A stretch of DNA of 36,360 bases from an uncultured Alphaproteobacteria bacterium (GCA_938074435.1 CALJEH010000043.1:1-36360); one strand, 5' to 3'; shown: positions 19,538 to 30,677, numbered from the stretch's first letter. Numbers and translations: made by a program. The notes: generated by a model not told the origin, from the letters alone.

Positions 19538-21946
19538 ATGACAGAAGATAAAAACAAAAAAGATCCTGTAGAAAAAACTGCAAAAAAGACCTTAAGCCTC
19601 AAGTCAGGGATTAATCCATCTCAAATTAGGTCAGGATTTAACACTAATCGTTCAAATTCTGTTGTTGTGGAAACAAAGAGAAAAAGAATCAATAGAAATA
19701 TTGAAAATATAAAATCTAACAAATTTGATAATAAAGATCTTACAAATCAAGAAATAGATGCCAGAAATCAAGCAATACTTGATGCAAAAAGTAATCCTTC
19801 AGTTTCAAAGCCAGACAATTATATCAAATTTGATAAAGAGAAAGTTAGAACTGAGACAAATCCTGAAATAAAATCCGATGCAAAAATAAAAGAACAACTC
19901 TCTCAAGATGAGCTATTTCTATTACAAGAAAATGAAAATAATAAAAAAATTAAAAAAGCATCAGATACGGATGATACAGAAATATTGAATGAATTAGAAG
20001 AAGATGTAGAAGATAAAAAGGCTCCGAATAAATTTACAAGGTTCAGAAGCCAAGAAGAAAGACGGCAAACAAAACTTTCAGTTACAACTGCTTTAGATGA
20101 TACCCCCCGACAAAGATCGTTGGCATCTATCAGAAGAAGACGTGAAAGAGAGAGAAGACAACACTCAACTCCAATGCAAACACAAAAAATTAGCCGTGAA
20201 ATTATACTTCCTGAAGCAATCACAATCCAAGAATTAGCAAATAGAATGGCCGAGAGAGCCGTTGATGTAATTAAACTACTCATGAAACAAGGGCAAATGA
20301 GTAAAATAACAGATATCATTGATGCGGATACCGCCCAGTTAATAGCAGAAGAATTAGGCCACACAGTAAAAAGAGTGTCAGAAGCTGATGTGGAAGAAGG
20401 ACTTGAAGGGATTGAAGATAACGAAGAAAATTTAGTTTTAAGACCACCCGTAGTAACAATTATGGGACATGTTGATCACGGTAAAACTAGTCTCCTTGAT
20501 GCCCTGAGAGAAACAAGCGTAGTATCCAATGAAGCAGGTGGGATTACTCAACACATTGGGGCATATCAACTACGAACAAGTGGTGCGAACCCCATCACTT
20601 TTATTGATACCCCCGGTCACGCAGCATTCACATCAATGAGATCCAGAGGTGCTAAGGTCACAGATATTGTTGTAATAGTTGTAGCTGCAAATGATGGCGT
20701 CATGCCACAAACAATCGAAGCAATAAATCACTCTAAAGAAGCAAATGTGCCAATTATAGTTGCAATAAATAAGATCGATCTTGAAGGAGCAGATCCAAAT
20801 AGAGTTAGAAATGAATTATTAACGCATGAAATAATTGTTGAGTCATTAGGTGGGGATATTCTTGAGGTTGAAGTTTCCGCAACCAAAAAAATCAATTTAG
20901 ATAAACTTCTTGAAACAATTTTACTGCAATCAGAAATACTTGATCTCAAGGCCAATCCGAATAGGACAGCAGATGGAGTCGTGATCGAGTCATCATTAGA
21001 CAAAGGAAAAGGTCCTATTGCAACTGTACTAGTACAAAGGGGAACATTAAATATTGGAGATATTGTTGTGCTTGGTTCCACTTGGGGAAAAGTAAGAGCA
21101 TTATCAGATGACAATGGGCACCCAATAAAAGAAGCACTACCATCAGTTCCAACAGAAATCCTTGGATTAAATGGTGTACCAGAGGCAGGTGATAAATTTA
21201 CTGTTGTCAATAGTGAATCCAGAGCACGCGAAATTACAGAATATAGACAAAGAAAAACAAAGAATTACTCTTCTGGCTTGGTAAACAAGTTAACACTTGA
21301 AAATATGATGGGACAAATAAAAGAGAAAAATCTAAAAGAATTACCTATTTTAATTAAAGGTGATACTCAGGGTTCCATTGAGGCTATTAGTTCAGCATTG
21401 AATGAACTTGGTTCAGATGAAGTAACTGTTAGGTTAATTCATGCTGCTGTCGGCGCTGTATCAGAAACCGACGTCACACTAGCTGCCGCTTCAGGTGCAC
21501 TTTTGATCGCATTTAATGTAAGGCCAAATGCTAATGCCAAACAACAAGCTCAAAAAGATGAAATTGAAATTAGGCAATATTCAATTATTTACAATATTAT
21601 AGATGATATCAAGTTAGCTCTCTCAGGACTTCTGGACCCAACAATCAATGAAAAAGTTATAGGAAATGCTGAAGTCAAGGAAGTGTTTTATATATCAAAA
21701 GTTGGTAAAGTTGCGGGTTGCGTCGTTACTGATGGAGTAGTTAAAAATAAAGAGAATTTGAGATTAATTCGTGACAATATAGTAATTCATGAAGGCAAAC
21801 TCTCCACATTAAAAAGATTCCAAGAAGAAGTAAAAGAAGTCCAGGTAGGTCAAGAGTGCGGTATTGCTTTCCAAAACTATCAAGATCTTAAATCCGGTGA
21901 TATAATAGAATGTTATGAGGTTGAAACAATAGAGAGATCCCTTTAA
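19538..21946 (+). CDS. infB: Translation initiation factor IF-2
   Basis: '[24 protein letters not shown]', '[38 protein letters not shown]'. Confidence 0.98.
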   Translation: MTEDKNKKDPVEKTAKKTLSLKSGINPSQIRSGFNTNRSNSVVVETKRKRINRNIENIKSNKFDNKDLTNQEIDARNQAILDAKSNPSVSKPDNYIKFDKEKVRTETNPEIKSDAKIKEQLSQDELFLLQENENNKKIKKASDTDDTEILNELEEDVEDKKAPNKFTRFRSQEERRQTKLSVTTALDDTPRQRSLASIRRRRERERRQHSTPMQTQKISREIILPEAITIQELANRMAERAVDVIKLLMKQGQMSKITDIIDADTAQLIAEELGHTVKRVSEADVEEGLEGIEDNEENLVLRPPVVTIMGHVDHGKTSLLDALRETSVVSNEAGGITQHIGAYQLRTSGANPITFIDTPGHAAFTSMRSRGAKVTDIVVIVVAANDGVMPQTIEAINHSKEANVPIIVAINKIDLEGADPNRVRNELLTHEIIVESLGGDILEVEVSATKKINLDKLLETILLQSEILDLKANPNRTADGVVIESSLDKGKGPIATVLVQRGTLNIGDIVVLGSTWGKVRALSDDNGHPIKEALPSVPTEILGLNGVPEAGDKFTVVNSESRAREITEYRQRKTKNYSSGLVNKLTLENMMGQIKEKNLKELPILIKGDTQGSIEAISSALNELGSDEVTVRLIHAAVGAVSETDVTLAAASGALLIAFNVRPNANAKQQAQKDEIEIRQYSIIYNIIDDIKLALSGLLDPTINEKVIGNAEVKEVFYISKVGKVAGCVVTDGVVKNKENLRLIRDNIVIHEGKLSTLKRFQEEVKEVQVGQECGIAFQNYQDLKSGDIIECYEVETIERSL

Positions 21947-21947
21947 A

Positions 21948-22325
21948 ATGCTTAAGAGCAAAATTCAAAAGAATATTTACAGCCAAAGACAACTCAAAGT
22001 TGGAGAATTGGTAAAAAAGTCCCTCGTAGAATTTTTTTATAAAGACAGTATTCACGATCTTAGTCTTATAAACACATCAATTACAATCACTCAAGTCACA
22101 TTGAGTCCAGATTTGAAACAAGCAACCGCATATGTAATGCCTCTTGGAGGTGATAATTCAGAAGAAATTGTAACAGCACTTAATAGAAACTCTAAATATA
22201 TTAGAGGACAAATAGCAGCTAATTTATCTCTTAAATATACACCCTATATCCTCTATAGAGAGGATGTATCTTTTGAATATGCATCCAATATTGATCGCTT
22301 GTTGGCTAAAACATCAAATAATTAA
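21948..22325 (+). CDS. rbfA: Ribosome-binding factor A
   Basis: 'SQRQLKVGELVKKSLVEF', 'ITQVTLSPDLKQATAYVMPLG', between infB and truB. Confidence 0.93.
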   Translation: MLKSKIQKNIYSQRQLKVGELVKKSLVEFFYKDSIHDLSLINTSITITQVTLSPDLKQATAYVMPLGGDNSEEIVTALNRNSKYIRGQIAANLSLKYTPYILYREDVSFEYASNIDRLLAKTSNN

Positions 22326-22346
22326 TTTCTTTATTGGTAATTTCAT

Positions 22347-23264
22347 ATGCCAAGAAATAAGATTAATATAATAAATGGTTGGATTAATATTTTCAAAACT
22401 GAGGGTATTACATCAAATGACATTATACGAGATTTAAAAAAAATATTTAAAGATCATAAGATTGGTCATGCTGGTACACTTGACCCAATGGCAACAGGCG
22501 TTCTTCCGATAGCAATAGGTGAAGCAACAAAGACAGTTCCCTATATCCATAAGAAAAACAAGACATATAAATTTAATATCAAATTTGGTGTATCCACTGA
22601 TTCTGATGACTCAATGGGTAAAATAATTAAAACCTCAAATAATATACCAAATATCAACGACGTTACTCAATTTCTTCTTACCTATACAGGCTATATAAAT
22701 CAGGTCCCGCCAATTTACTCTGCAAAAAAAATTAATGGTGTGCGTGCTTATGCGCTGGCCAGAGCTGGAGCTAAACCTGACATGGTAAAAAAATCAAAAA
22801 TCATCTACATCGATAAGTTCGAATTAATAGACAAGATCTCCGAAACTGAATACTCATTTATTGTTAGATGTGGAACAGGTACATATATTAGATCAATATC
22901 AAAAGATATGAGTCTTAGTCTTAATTGCTGTTGTCATGTGACAAAAATAGAGCGAACTATTTATGGGCCCTTCAACTTAGAAAATATTTTATCTATTGAT
23001 AGACTTATACAACAAAACCATGATATAGATAAACTGATTAAGATTGTTGAACCAATTGAGACTGTGCTGGACGACATCCTGGCAGTTAAAGTTAACAATC
23101 ACGAAGCCAGCAAATTAAAAAATGGTATGTCTATCAATCAAACTATAGATAGTGAATTTCCATTTTCTGGTGAAGTCTATGCTACTTGTGAAGAAAAAAT
23201 TATAGCTATTTGCAAATATGCTAATGGACAAATTCAACCACAAAAAGTTTTTAATTTGCAATAA
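22347..23264 (+). CDS. truB: tRNA pseudouridine(55) synthase TruB
   Basis: 'GWINIFKTEGITSNDIIRDLKK', 'KIGHAGTLDPMATGVLPIAIGEATK', 'VRCGTGTYIRSISKD'. Confidence 0.96.
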   Translation: MPRNKINIINGWINIFKTEGITSNDIIRDLKKIFKDHKIGHAGTLDPMATGVLPIAIGEATKTVPYIHKKNKTYKFNIKFGVSTDSDDSMGKIIKTSNNIPNINDVTQFLLTYTGYINQVPPIYSAKKINGVRAYALARAGAKPDMVKKSKIIYIDKFELIDKISETEYSFIVRCGTGTYIRSISKDMSLSLNCCCHVTKIERTIYGPFNLENILSIDRLIQQNHDIDKLIKIVEPIETVLDDILAVKVNNHEASKLKNGMSINQTIDSEFPFSGEVYATCEEKIIAICKYANGQIQPQKVFNLQ

Positions 23265-23288
23265 ATTTGAATACATATAAAGGAGAAT

Positions 23289-23561
23289 ATGATGTCGATT
23301 ACAAAAGAAACAAAAAAAGGTCTAATTGATAAATACGCAAGAATTGACGGTGATACTGGTTCACCTGAAGTTCAAATTGCAATATTAACTGAACGAATTG
23401 TTAACCTAACAGAACACTTTAAAACTCATAAAAAAGATAACCACTCAAGAACTGGATTACTAAAACTCGTAAGCCAGAGACGTAAACAGTTAGACTATTT
23501 AAAGTTAAAAAACGAAGCAAAATATAAAGAAATAATCAAAGACTTGGGAATAAGAAGATAG
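23289..23561 (+). CDS. rpsO: 30S ribosomal protein S15
   Basis: '[49 protein letters not shown]'. ATG could be 23289 or 23292; SD 'aaggag' upstream. Confidence 0.98.
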   Translation: MMSITKETKKGLIDKYARIDGDTGSPEVQIAILTERIVNLTEHFKTHKKDNHSRTGLLKLVSQRRKQLDYLKLKNEAKYKEIIKDLGIRR

Positions 23562-23580
23562 AAAAATAGATTGGAAAAGA

Positions 23581-25746
23581 ATGTTTAATATACAAAAAGA
23601 AGAAATTACTTGGGGTGGTAGAAGTCTCAAGATCGAGACAGGAAAAATAGCAAGGCAGGCAGATGGAGCGGTTATTGTAACTTACGGAGGCACATCAGTT
23701 ATTGCAACTGTTTGTGCAGAAAAGAAGCCTAAGCCAGGGCTTGATTTTTTCCCTCTCACAGTAAATTACCAGGAAAAATCCTATGCATCTGGTAAAATAC
23801 CTGGTGGTTATTTCAGACGAGAAGGACGCCCTACAGAAAGAGAAACCCTAATTTCAAGGCTTATAGATAGACCTATCCGCCCACTTTTTGTAAAAGAATT
23901 TAAAAATGAAACACAAGTAATTGCTACAGTGTTAACATATGATCATGAAAATGATGCTGATATCGTTGCTATGATTGCGTGTTCAGCTGCTTTGACTATA
24001 TCTGGAATTCCATTTAAAGGGCCTATAGGTGCAGCAAAAGTTGGATATAGTGATAATAAATATATATTAAATCCAACTATTACTGAAATGGATGAATCAA
24101 ACCTTGAACTTGTTGTTGCAGGCACAAAAAATGCAATATTGATGATTGAATCTGAAGCATCAGAGTTAAGTGAAAAGGTAATGTTAGATGCGGTTATGTT
24201 TGCTCATGAGTCAATGCAAGACGTCATTGAAATAATAAAAAATCTTGCAAGAAAATGCGCTAGAGATCCGATGGAAATTGAGTCGCATGATCACTCAACA
24301 TTGGAGAATTTTATAACAGAAATTGCAAAAATCAAATTAGAGGATGCATTCAAAATCATTGACAAACAGGAGAGATACACAGAAGTTGCAAAAATCAAAG
24401 ATTTTGTATTTGAAGAATTATTAAAAGAGTATGGTGAGGATTATAATGATACCGCTGCATCTGAAATCTTCAAAAATATAGAAAGTGATATTGTTCGTAC
24501 TCTAATACTGAAAGAATCAAAAAGAATTGATGGAAGAGGTTTAGCAGATATTAGGCCAATATCAGTTGAAGTTGGCACTCTCGCCCAAACACATGGTTCA
24601 TCACTTTTTACCAGAGGTGAAACACAAGCACTAGTTGTAACAACACTTGGAACAGCTGAAGATGAACAGTATATTGACTCTCTAGATGGTACTAAAAAAG
24701 AAAATTTTCTATTACATTACAATTTCCCTCCGTATTCTGTCGGTGAAGTTGGTAGAATTGGTGGAACAGGTAGAAGAGAAATTGGTCATGGAAAGCTTGC
24801 ATGGCGAGCTATTCACCCTTTACTTCCAAGCAAAGAAGATTTTCCGTATACCATCAGAATTGTATCAGAAATCACTGAGTCAAATGGCTCCTCTTCAATG
24901 GCAAGCGTATGTGGCGCATCTCTATCTCTAATGGATGCAGGTGTTCCAATAAGAGAGCCAATAGCTGGTATTGCGATGGGATTGATTCTAGAGGGAAAAG
25001 AATATGCAGTGCTATCTGACATTATTGGAGATGAGGATCATCTGGGTGATATGGACTTCAAGGTTGCAGGGACAAGTAAAGGTATTACCACACTTCAAAT
25101 GGATATAAAAATAGCCGGAATTACAAAAGAAATTATGAAAAAAGCTCTTGATCAAGCTAAAGATGGTAGGAAACATATCCTATCCGAAATGCAAAAAGCT
25201 ATAAAGACGTCCCGAGATGATGTCGCGGATAATGCTCCAAGAATTGTTACCATGAACATTCATGTAGACAAAATAAGAGATGTGATTGGTTCAGGTGGTA
25301 AAGTTATTAAAGAAATGGTTGAACAAACAGGTGCAAAAATAAGTGTTGAAGATTCAGGAGTTATAACAATTGCTTCAGCCGACAAGAACGCAATTGAAAT
25401 GGCAAAAGAAAAAATTCACATGATTGTAGATGAACCAGAAGTTGGAGAAATCTATAAAGGTAAGATCGTTAAGATTGTTGATTTTGGAGCTTTTGTTAAT
25501 TTCTTTGGTCCTAGAGACGGATTGGTGCATATTTCACAACTAAGCAACGAAAGAACATCACAAGTGACAGATGTTGTTAACGAAAACGAAGAAGTGTATG
25601 TAAAACTAATTGGTTTCGACGACAGAGGTAAGGCAAGATTGTCAATGAAAGGGCTTGATCAAAAAACAGGTCTTGAAGTAAAAGGTGAGACACCAGCTGA
25701 TGATGAGGTTAAACCTAAGAAAAGTAGGAAAAAGAAAAAGGATTAA
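23581..25746 (+). CDS. pnp: Polyribonucleotide nucleotidyltransferase (PNPase)
   Basis: Two RNase PH domains ('[20 protein letters not shown]'), KH ('[23 protein letters not shown]'), S1 domain. Confidence 0.98.
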   Translation: MFNIQKEEITWGGRSLKIETGKIARQADGAVIVTYGGTSVIATVCAEKKPKPGLDFFPLTVNYQEKSYASGKIPGGYFRREGRPTERETLISRLIDRPIRPLFVKEFKNETQVIATVLTYDHENDADIVAMIACSAALTISGIPFKGPIGAAKVGYSDNKYILNPTITEMDESNLELVVAGTKNAILMIESEASELSEKVMLDAVMFAHESMQDVIEIIKNLARKCARDPMEIESHDHSTLENFITEIAKIKLEDAFKIIDKQERYTEVAKIKDFVFEELLKEYGEDYNDTAASEIFKNIESDIVRTLILKESKRIDGRGLADIRPISVEVGTLAQTHGSSLFTRGETQALVVTTLGTAEDEQYIDSLDGTKKENFLLHYNFPPYSVGEVGRIGGTGRREIGHGKLAWRAIHPLLPSKEDFPYTIRIVSEITESNGSSSMASVCGASLSLMDAGVPIREPIAGIAMGLILEGKEYAVLSDIIGDEDHLGDMDFKVAGTSKGITTLQMDIKIAGITKEIMKKALDQAKDGRKHILSEMQKAIKTSRDDVADNAPRIVTMNIHVDKIRDVIGSGGKVIKEMVEQTGAKISVEDSGVITIASADKNAIEMAKEKIHMIVDEPEVGEIYKGKIVKIVDFGAFVNFFGPRDGLVHISQLSNERTSQVTDVVNENEEVYVKLIGFDDRGKARLSMKGLDQKTGLEVKGETPADDEVKPKKSRKKKKD

Positions 25747-25760
25747 AATATAATTTAAAA

Positions 25761-26609
25761 CTAATCCTGGCTATTGTATATTGTTTCATCTCGAAGCATA
25801 TCAGGACGTGGTGTAGATATGATGTTGTAACCAGAATCGACATAATGTACCTCACCCGTAACACCTGAAGAAATGTCACTTAGGAGATATATCGATGCAC
25901 CGCCAATTTCATCAAGCGTGATGGTCCTTCTTAAGGGTGAGTGTCTTTTTTGAAAATTATACATCGCTCTTGCATCTGCAATACCCCCACCTGCTAATGT
26001 TCTCATAGGTCCTGCAGATATTGCATTTACCCTGATACCTCTTTCACCAAAATCTGAGGCAAGATATCTAACAGAAGACTCCAATCCCGCTTTTGCAATT
26101 CCCATCACATTATAATTTGGCATTACTTTATTTGCACCATCAAATGTTAATGTTAGAATTGATCCTTTGTTATTCATAATTTTTTGCGCTTCTCTTGCTA
26201 TCTCTGTGAGTGAATAACATGATATAAGCATTGTTTTTATAAAATTTTCTTTAGTTGTCTCATAATAATGCCCTTTTAGTTGGCTTTTATCTGAGAATGC
26301 AATAGCATGAACAAGAAAATCGATTTGACCCCATTCTTTACCAATTTTATAAAAAAAATCAATCACTTGCTCACTAGACTCCACGTCACAAGGAAGAATT
26401 AAATTTGATCCCAACTCCTTAGCAAGTGGTTCAACTCTTTTCTTTAATGTTTCTGTTTGATATGAAAATGCGATTTCAGCACCTGCTGCGAATAATGATC
26501 TCGCAATACCCCATGCAATTGAATGATCATTTGCGACACCCATTACAACACCCCTCTTTCCCTTCATGAGAGATAAATTTAAATTTGGGCTAATTTTTGT
26601 GGCATTCAT
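25761..26609 (-). CDS. fabI: Enoyl-[acyl-carrier-protein] reductase (NADH) FabI
   Basis: 'GKRGVVMGVANDHSIAWGIARSLFAAGAEIAFSY', 'YNVMGIAKAGLESSVRYLASDFGERGIRVNAISAGPMRTLA'. Confidence 0.97.
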   Translation of the reverse strand: MNATKISPNLNLSLMKGKRGVVMGVANDHSIAWGIARSLFAAGAEIAFSYQTETLKKRVEPLAKELGSNLILPCDVESSEQVIDFFYKIGKEWGQIDFLVHAIAFSDKSQLKGHYYETTKENFIKTMLISCYSLTEIAREAQKIMNNKGSILTLTFDGANKVMPNYNVMGIAKAGLESSVRYLASDFGERGIRVNAISAGPMRTLAGGGIADARAMYNFQKRHSPLRRTITLDEIGGASIYLLSDISSGVTGEVHYVDSGYNIISTPRPDMLRDETIYNSQD

Positions 26610-27824
26610 TTAATGAACTTTCTGAAATACTAAACAAGCATTTGTTCCACCAAAGCCGAAAGCATTGGACATAACAAAATTTAATTCTTTATTTTCCTGT
26701 CTTTCAAGGGCTATTGGAATATCTTCAAAATTTGAATCTAACTCATCAATATTAGCAGATTTGCAAATGAAATTATTCTCCATCATTATGAGAGAGAATA
26801 TAGCTTCGTGAGCACCAGCTGCGCCTAATGAATGCCCGCTCAAAGATTTTGTTGCAGATATTATAGGAACATTTTTGCCAAAGAAATTCTTAATCGCATT
26901 AGCCTCAATGATATCCCCTTGAGGCGTTGATGTTGCATGTGGGTTAATATAGTCAATATTTTCTTTCACACCTGAAGTTGCTAATTTCATCGCCCTTTCT
27001 GCGCCTTCTCCAGATAGCAATACCATATCATTACCATCTGATGTAGAACCATAACCAACTATTTCTGCATATATCTTTGCTCCACGTGCTTTTGCGTGTT
27101 CAAATTCTTCTAAAATTAGAATACCAGCACCACCAGCAATTACAAATCCATCCCGGTTTAAATCATAAGCTCGACTAGCCCTATGCGGTTCGTCATTAAA
27201 ATTTGATGACATCGCACCCATCGCATCAAATGTAACAGATAGAGTCCAATCGAGTTCTTCTCCTCCACCCGCAATCATTACGTCCTGACTTCCCCACTTA
27301 ATGAGTTCATATGAGCTTCCTATACAATTATTTGAAGTTGCACAGGCTGATGAAATAGAATAGTTAACACCTTTAATTCCTAAATATGTTGATAACGTTG
27401 CAGAAGCCATTGAACACATTGCTTTTGGCACAACAAATGGTCCTACATGTTTTGCTCCCCGCTCCCTTGTTTGATCAGCAGCCTTGACTATTGCTCTGGT
27501 TGATGGTCCACCAGTCCCAACTATCAGTCCGGTTCTTTCATTTGAAACTTCCTTTTCTGAGAGTCCAGCATCTGCTATGGCCTGCTCGGCTGATATATAT
27601 GCCCATGCGGATCCGTCAGCCAAAAATCGAAGCTTCCTTCTATCAATGTATTTTTCTAATTCAATTGTTGGGTTACCATATACTTGTGATTTAAACCCAT
27701 AACTCCCATACTCAACAGCTTTTGTGATACCAGGTTTGCATTCAAAAAGAGATCCCCTAACATCGTCAACGTTATTACCTATACTGGAGATAATCCCCAT
27801 CCCAGTTACCACAACTCTGCGCAA
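26610..27824 (-). CDS. fabB: 3-oxoacyl-[ACP] synthase I
   Basis: KAS motifs 'SISSACATSNNCIG', 'NPHATSTPQGD', 'SATKSLSGHSLGAAGAHEAIFS', 'NAFGFGGTNACLVF'; between fabI and fabA. Confidence 0.95.
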   Translation of the reverse strand: MRRVVVTGMGIISSIGNNVDDVRGSLFECKPGITKAVEYGSYGFKSQVYGNPTIELEKYIDRRKLRFLADGSAWAYISAEQAIADAGLSEKEVSNERTGLIVGTGGPSTRAIVKAADQTRERGAKHVGPFVVPKAMCSMASATLSTYLGIKGVNYSISSACATSNNCIGSSYELIKWGSQDVMIAGGGEELDWTLSVTFDAMGAMSSNFNDEPHRASRAYDLNRDGFVIAGGAGILILEEFEHAKARGAKIYAEIVGYGSTSDGNDMVLLSGEGAERAMKLATSGVKENIDYINPHATSTPQGDIIEANAIKNFFGKNVPIISATKSLSGHSLGAAGAHEAIFSLIMMENNFICKSANIDELDSNFEDIPIALERQENKELNFVMSNAFGFGGTNACLVFQKVH

Positions 27825-27837
27825 AACTTATCTCCCT

Positions 27838-28347
27838 TTAATTTTCAAATAGACCAACTTTAAGCCCCTCTGCAGAATAAACTTTTTCACTATCAGCATA
27901 GAGTTCTCCATCGGCTACACCTAAAGTTAGGTTTCTTGTAACTAACTTTTTAATATTAACTTTATATTCTATACGTTGAATAGAAGTATCAATCATTCCA
28001 AAAAATTTTACTTCACCCACTCCTAATGCTCTTCCTTTTCCTGGCCTTCCAAGCCAACCTAAATAAAATCCCAACAACTGCCATAGTGCATCAAGACCCA
28101 AACATCCTGGCATAACAGGATCATTTTGAAAATGACAATCAAAAAACCATAAATCGTCTTTTATTTCCATCTCAGCTACTATCTGCCCTTTTGAAAAAAT
28201 TCCACCCTCTTGACTTATGTGTGATATTTTATCAAACATTAACATTGGTGGCATTGGTAACTTAGCATTCCCAGGACCAAATAGTTTACCTTCAGCACAT
28301 TCAATCAAATCATTATAACTAAATGAGGACTTATTAAAATTAGACAT
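27838..28347 (-). CDS. fabA: 3-hydroxydecanoyl-[ACP] dehydratase/isomerase FabA
   Basis: 'LPMPPMLMFDKI', 'WFFDCHFQNDPVMPGCLGLDALWQLLGFYLGWLG'. Confidence 0.97.
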   Translation of the reverse strand: MSNFNKSSFSYNDLIECAEGKLFGPGNAKLPMPPMLMFDKISHISQEGGIFSKGQIVAEMEIKDDLWFFDCHFQNDPVMPGCLGLDALWQLLGFYLGWLGRPGKGRALGVGEVKFFGMIDTSIQRIEYKVNIKKLVTRNLTLGVADGELYADSEKVYSAEGLKVGLFEN

Positions 28348-28379
28348 AAAAAATTCAATAATTTACATTAATATTATTC

Positions 28380-28411
28380 TATTATAAGTTAGTTAGAATT
28401 AATTTATAATA
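28380..28411. promoter_or_regulatory. Symmetric divergent promoter/operator candidate between fabA and irr
   Basis: 8-bp inverted repeat TATTATAA (28380-28387) / TTATAATA (28404-28411). It gives TTATAA-N17-TATAAT on both strands. Confidence 0.45.
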
Positions 28412-28429
28412 TATATTATTAATTTTTAA

Positions 28430-28864
28430 ATGCAAAAACAAACATCAGATACACAGCCTCTTATGAATAAGATATGCATAATGGGAATGCTTAGGAGAGC
28501 TGACATTAAATTAACCAAACAAAGAGTCTCTCTTGCTAGTATACTATTTAACTTTAAAAGTGGTCATTTTACGGCTGAAGATCTTCATGATGAAACAAAA
28601 ATTAAAAATCTAAAAATATCTCTTGCAACAGTTTATAATACACTTAACCATTTTTCACAAAATGGACTAATAAAAACATTACAACTGGATAATCAAAAAA
28701 CATATTACGACCGCAATACTGAAAATCATTACCATGTTGTGAATGAAAAAGAAATAGAAGATATATCAACTGATGCAGTCAAAATTAATATAGATAATTA
28801 TGAAGTGCCAGAAGGAAAAATAATTAAATCAATAGATCTTGTTATAACCCTGTCAGATAAATAG
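28430..28864 (+). CDS. irr: Fur-family iron response regulator, Irr-like
   Basis: Fur-type winged helix 'IKLTKQRVSLASILF...KISLATVYNTLNHFSQNGLIK', 'NHYHVV'; divergent from fabA-fabB-fabI as is typical for alphaproteobacterial irr. Confidence 0.86.
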   Translation: MQKQTSDTQPLMNKICIMGMLRRADIKLTKQRVSLASILFNFKSGHFTAEDLHDETKIKNLKISLATVYNTLNHFSQNGLIKTLQLDNQKTYYDRNTENHYHVVNEKEIEDISTDAVKINIDNYEVPEGKIIKSIDLVITLSDK

Positions 28865-28875
28865 AAAGATTCCTA

Positions 28876-29469
28876 TTATTCACTTAGATAAATTTCTTCA
28901 CTTCTGTAAACACCATACATGAGATCTTGAGATATCCAACCTGTTCTATCATCTACGCTTACATTACAAATAATACCATCACATTGGATTATTTTAACTA
29001 TCACCCCTGGTTCTAACTTTGTTTTAACTTTTTGGGTGTCTTTTGCAGTATATAAATCGTGGTAAATCTCAATTTCTTTATTAACTTCCCAAGGGGCTAT
29101 AATACCAGTTCTATTTGATGAAATAAGGGTATTTTTTACCCACCCGATGTTAGCATCAAAATCTCTTATCTTACTCCATCCATTAACATCCTCTAGTATT
29201 TCAATCGGGATCGCTCTTTTATTGTATGTCCAAATAATACTATGTTCTAATGAAGGACCTAATCTAACATTCGTCTTTGTTGACCTTAGACTTTTGAAGT
29301 TGTAATCACTATTATTTATTTTTTTGATTTCATCTGATGAGTTTACAACAACTTCTTCATACTCTTTAAATGCATTTTGAAAAGTCTTGGCTGCAAAAAA
29401 AATAACACATAAAATGATTATGAAAATAATTATTACTTTATTTAATATATAATTCTTAATGACCATCAT
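28876..29469 (-). CDS. Membrane-anchored bacterial SH3-like domain protein
   Basis: N-terminal hydrophobic anchor (IIIFIIILCVIFFAA) and SH3-like 'TKTNVRLGPSLEHSIIWTYNKRAIPIEILEDVNGWSKIRDFDANIGWVKNTLIS'. Tandem ATGATG at 29469/29466 is the likelier start than the ORF-track start at 29505. Confidence 0.75.
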   Translation of the reverse strand: MMVIKNYILNKVIIIFIIILCVIFFAAKTFQNAFKEYEEVVVNSSDEIKKINNSDYNFKSLRSTKTNVRLGPSLEHSIIWTYNKRAIPIEILEDVNGWSKIRDFDANIGWVKNTLISSNRTGIIAPWEVNKEIEIYHDLYTAKDTQKVKTKLEPGVIVKIIQCDGIICNVSVDDRTGWISQDLMYGVYRSEEIYLSE

Positions 29470-30205
29470 ATATAAATGTCTCAAACTTATTATTAAGTAT
29501 GTCAATTACTAATAATTTTCCTACTAATGTATTTTCAAAACCCAAGCTTATTTTGATAGCCTCACCACCCATAATAGTTCCAACAAGAGTAGTGGTTATT
29601 GATAATATTCCAAGGTCTGCACATGTTTCTTGATTGTCCTCTAATGTTTCTTCATCAAATAAGTCCCTAATCTTTGGGTATTTAAGTTCACTGTTTGATG
29701 GTAAAATTGATGTAATCTGTCCTTCAAATGCTCTTACACTACCAAATATATATGGTTTTTTAAGTTCTTGACAGAGATCAGCAACTCTAAATCTAGTATT
29801 AAAATTATCTGTGCAGTCTACAATCATGTCATATTTACTTATGACATCTTTAAATTCCCTATCCTTGACGTCGATTTGATAAGTATTAACTAATATATTT
29901 GGGTTTAATTGGCTCACAAATATTTTAGCGCTATCTACTTTCGGTAAACCTATGCTATTTACATTATGTATAAACTGTCTTTGTAAATTTGAAACCTCTA
30001 CTTTATCAAAATCGACTATACCTATGCAACCGACCCCAACACTTGACAAATGCATTATAACTGGTGCTCCTAAGCCCCCGGCTCCAATTACTATTATTTT
30101 GGTATTTTTTAATTTTAATTGACCAGGACCGCCTATATTCTTTATGAGAATTTGCTTTGAATATCTCTTAAGTTCTTCTTCATTTAATTTAGTTTTAACT
30201 GACAT
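29456..30205 (-). CDS. moeB: ThiF/MoeB/HesA-family sulfur-carrier adenylyltransferase
   Basis: 'YSKQILIKNIGGPGQLKLKNTKIIVIGAGGLGAPVIMHLSSVGVGCIGIVDFDKVEVSNLQRQFIH'. Confidence 0.88.
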   Translation of the reverse strand: MSVKTKLNEEELKRYSKQILIKNIGGPGQLKLKNTKIIVIGAGGLGAPVIMHLSSVGVGCIGIVDFDKVEVSNLQRQFIHNVNSIGLPKVDSAKIFVSQLNPNILVNTYQIDVKDREFKDVISKYDMIVDCTDNFNTRFRVADLCQELKKPYIFGSVRAFEGQITSILPSNSELKYPKIRDLFDEETLEDNQETCADLGILSITTTLVGTIMGGEAIKISLGFENTLVGKLLVIDILNNKFETFIYDGH

Positions 30206-30218
30206 ATAAAATCAAAAC

Positions 30219-30674
30219 CTATACACCTGTAGATCCAAAGCCACCATCGTTTCTTGATGTTTCTGTTAAAAATTCGATTTCTTCAATTTTAACTTTCTCA
30301 TATTTTGAAATAATCATTTGGGCGATTCTATCTCCATTTTTTACAATAAAATCCTCGTGTCCGTGATTTATCAAAATAATTTTAATTTCACCCCTATAAT
30401 CATTATCAATTGTTCCGGGAGAATTTAAAACTGTTACTCCAAATTTGTGTGCCAAGCCTGACCTTGGTCTGATTTGAGCTTCACAGCCATCCGGTAACTC
30501 TATTATTATACCTGTTGGGATTATTTCCCATTTATTAGGTTTAATAGTAAGTTGCTCAGTATCTTGCTCTAAATTAGCAACTAGATCAAGACCTGATGAA
30601 CCCGTTGTCTGATATTGTGGAAGCTTAATAGTTTCTCGATTTGATTTTTTATAAATTTTAAGTTTATTTTTCAT
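30219..30674 (-). CDS. dut: Deoxyuridine 5'-triphosphate nucleotidohydrolase
   Basis: dUTPase motifs 'SSGLDLVA', '[37 protein letters not shown]', C-terminal '[10 protein letters not shown]'. Confidence 0.97.
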   Translation of the reverse strand: MKNKLKIYKKSNRETIKLPQYQTTGSSGLDLVANLEQDTEQLTIKPNKWEIIPTGIIIELPDGCEAQIRPRSGLAHKFGVTVLNSPGTIDNDYRGEIKIILINHGHEDFIVKNGDRIAQMIISKYEKVKIEEIEFLTETSRNDGGFGSTGV

Positions 30675-30677
30675 AAA

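Noticed and set aside
24686-24931. 81-aa alternative-frame ORF inside pnp
   Set aside because: Overlaps the conserved second RNase PH domain; no sign of independent coding.
27484-27702. Two overlapping plus-strand ORFs inside fabB
   Set aside because: Opposite strand of a conserved KAS gene; no protein-family resemblance.
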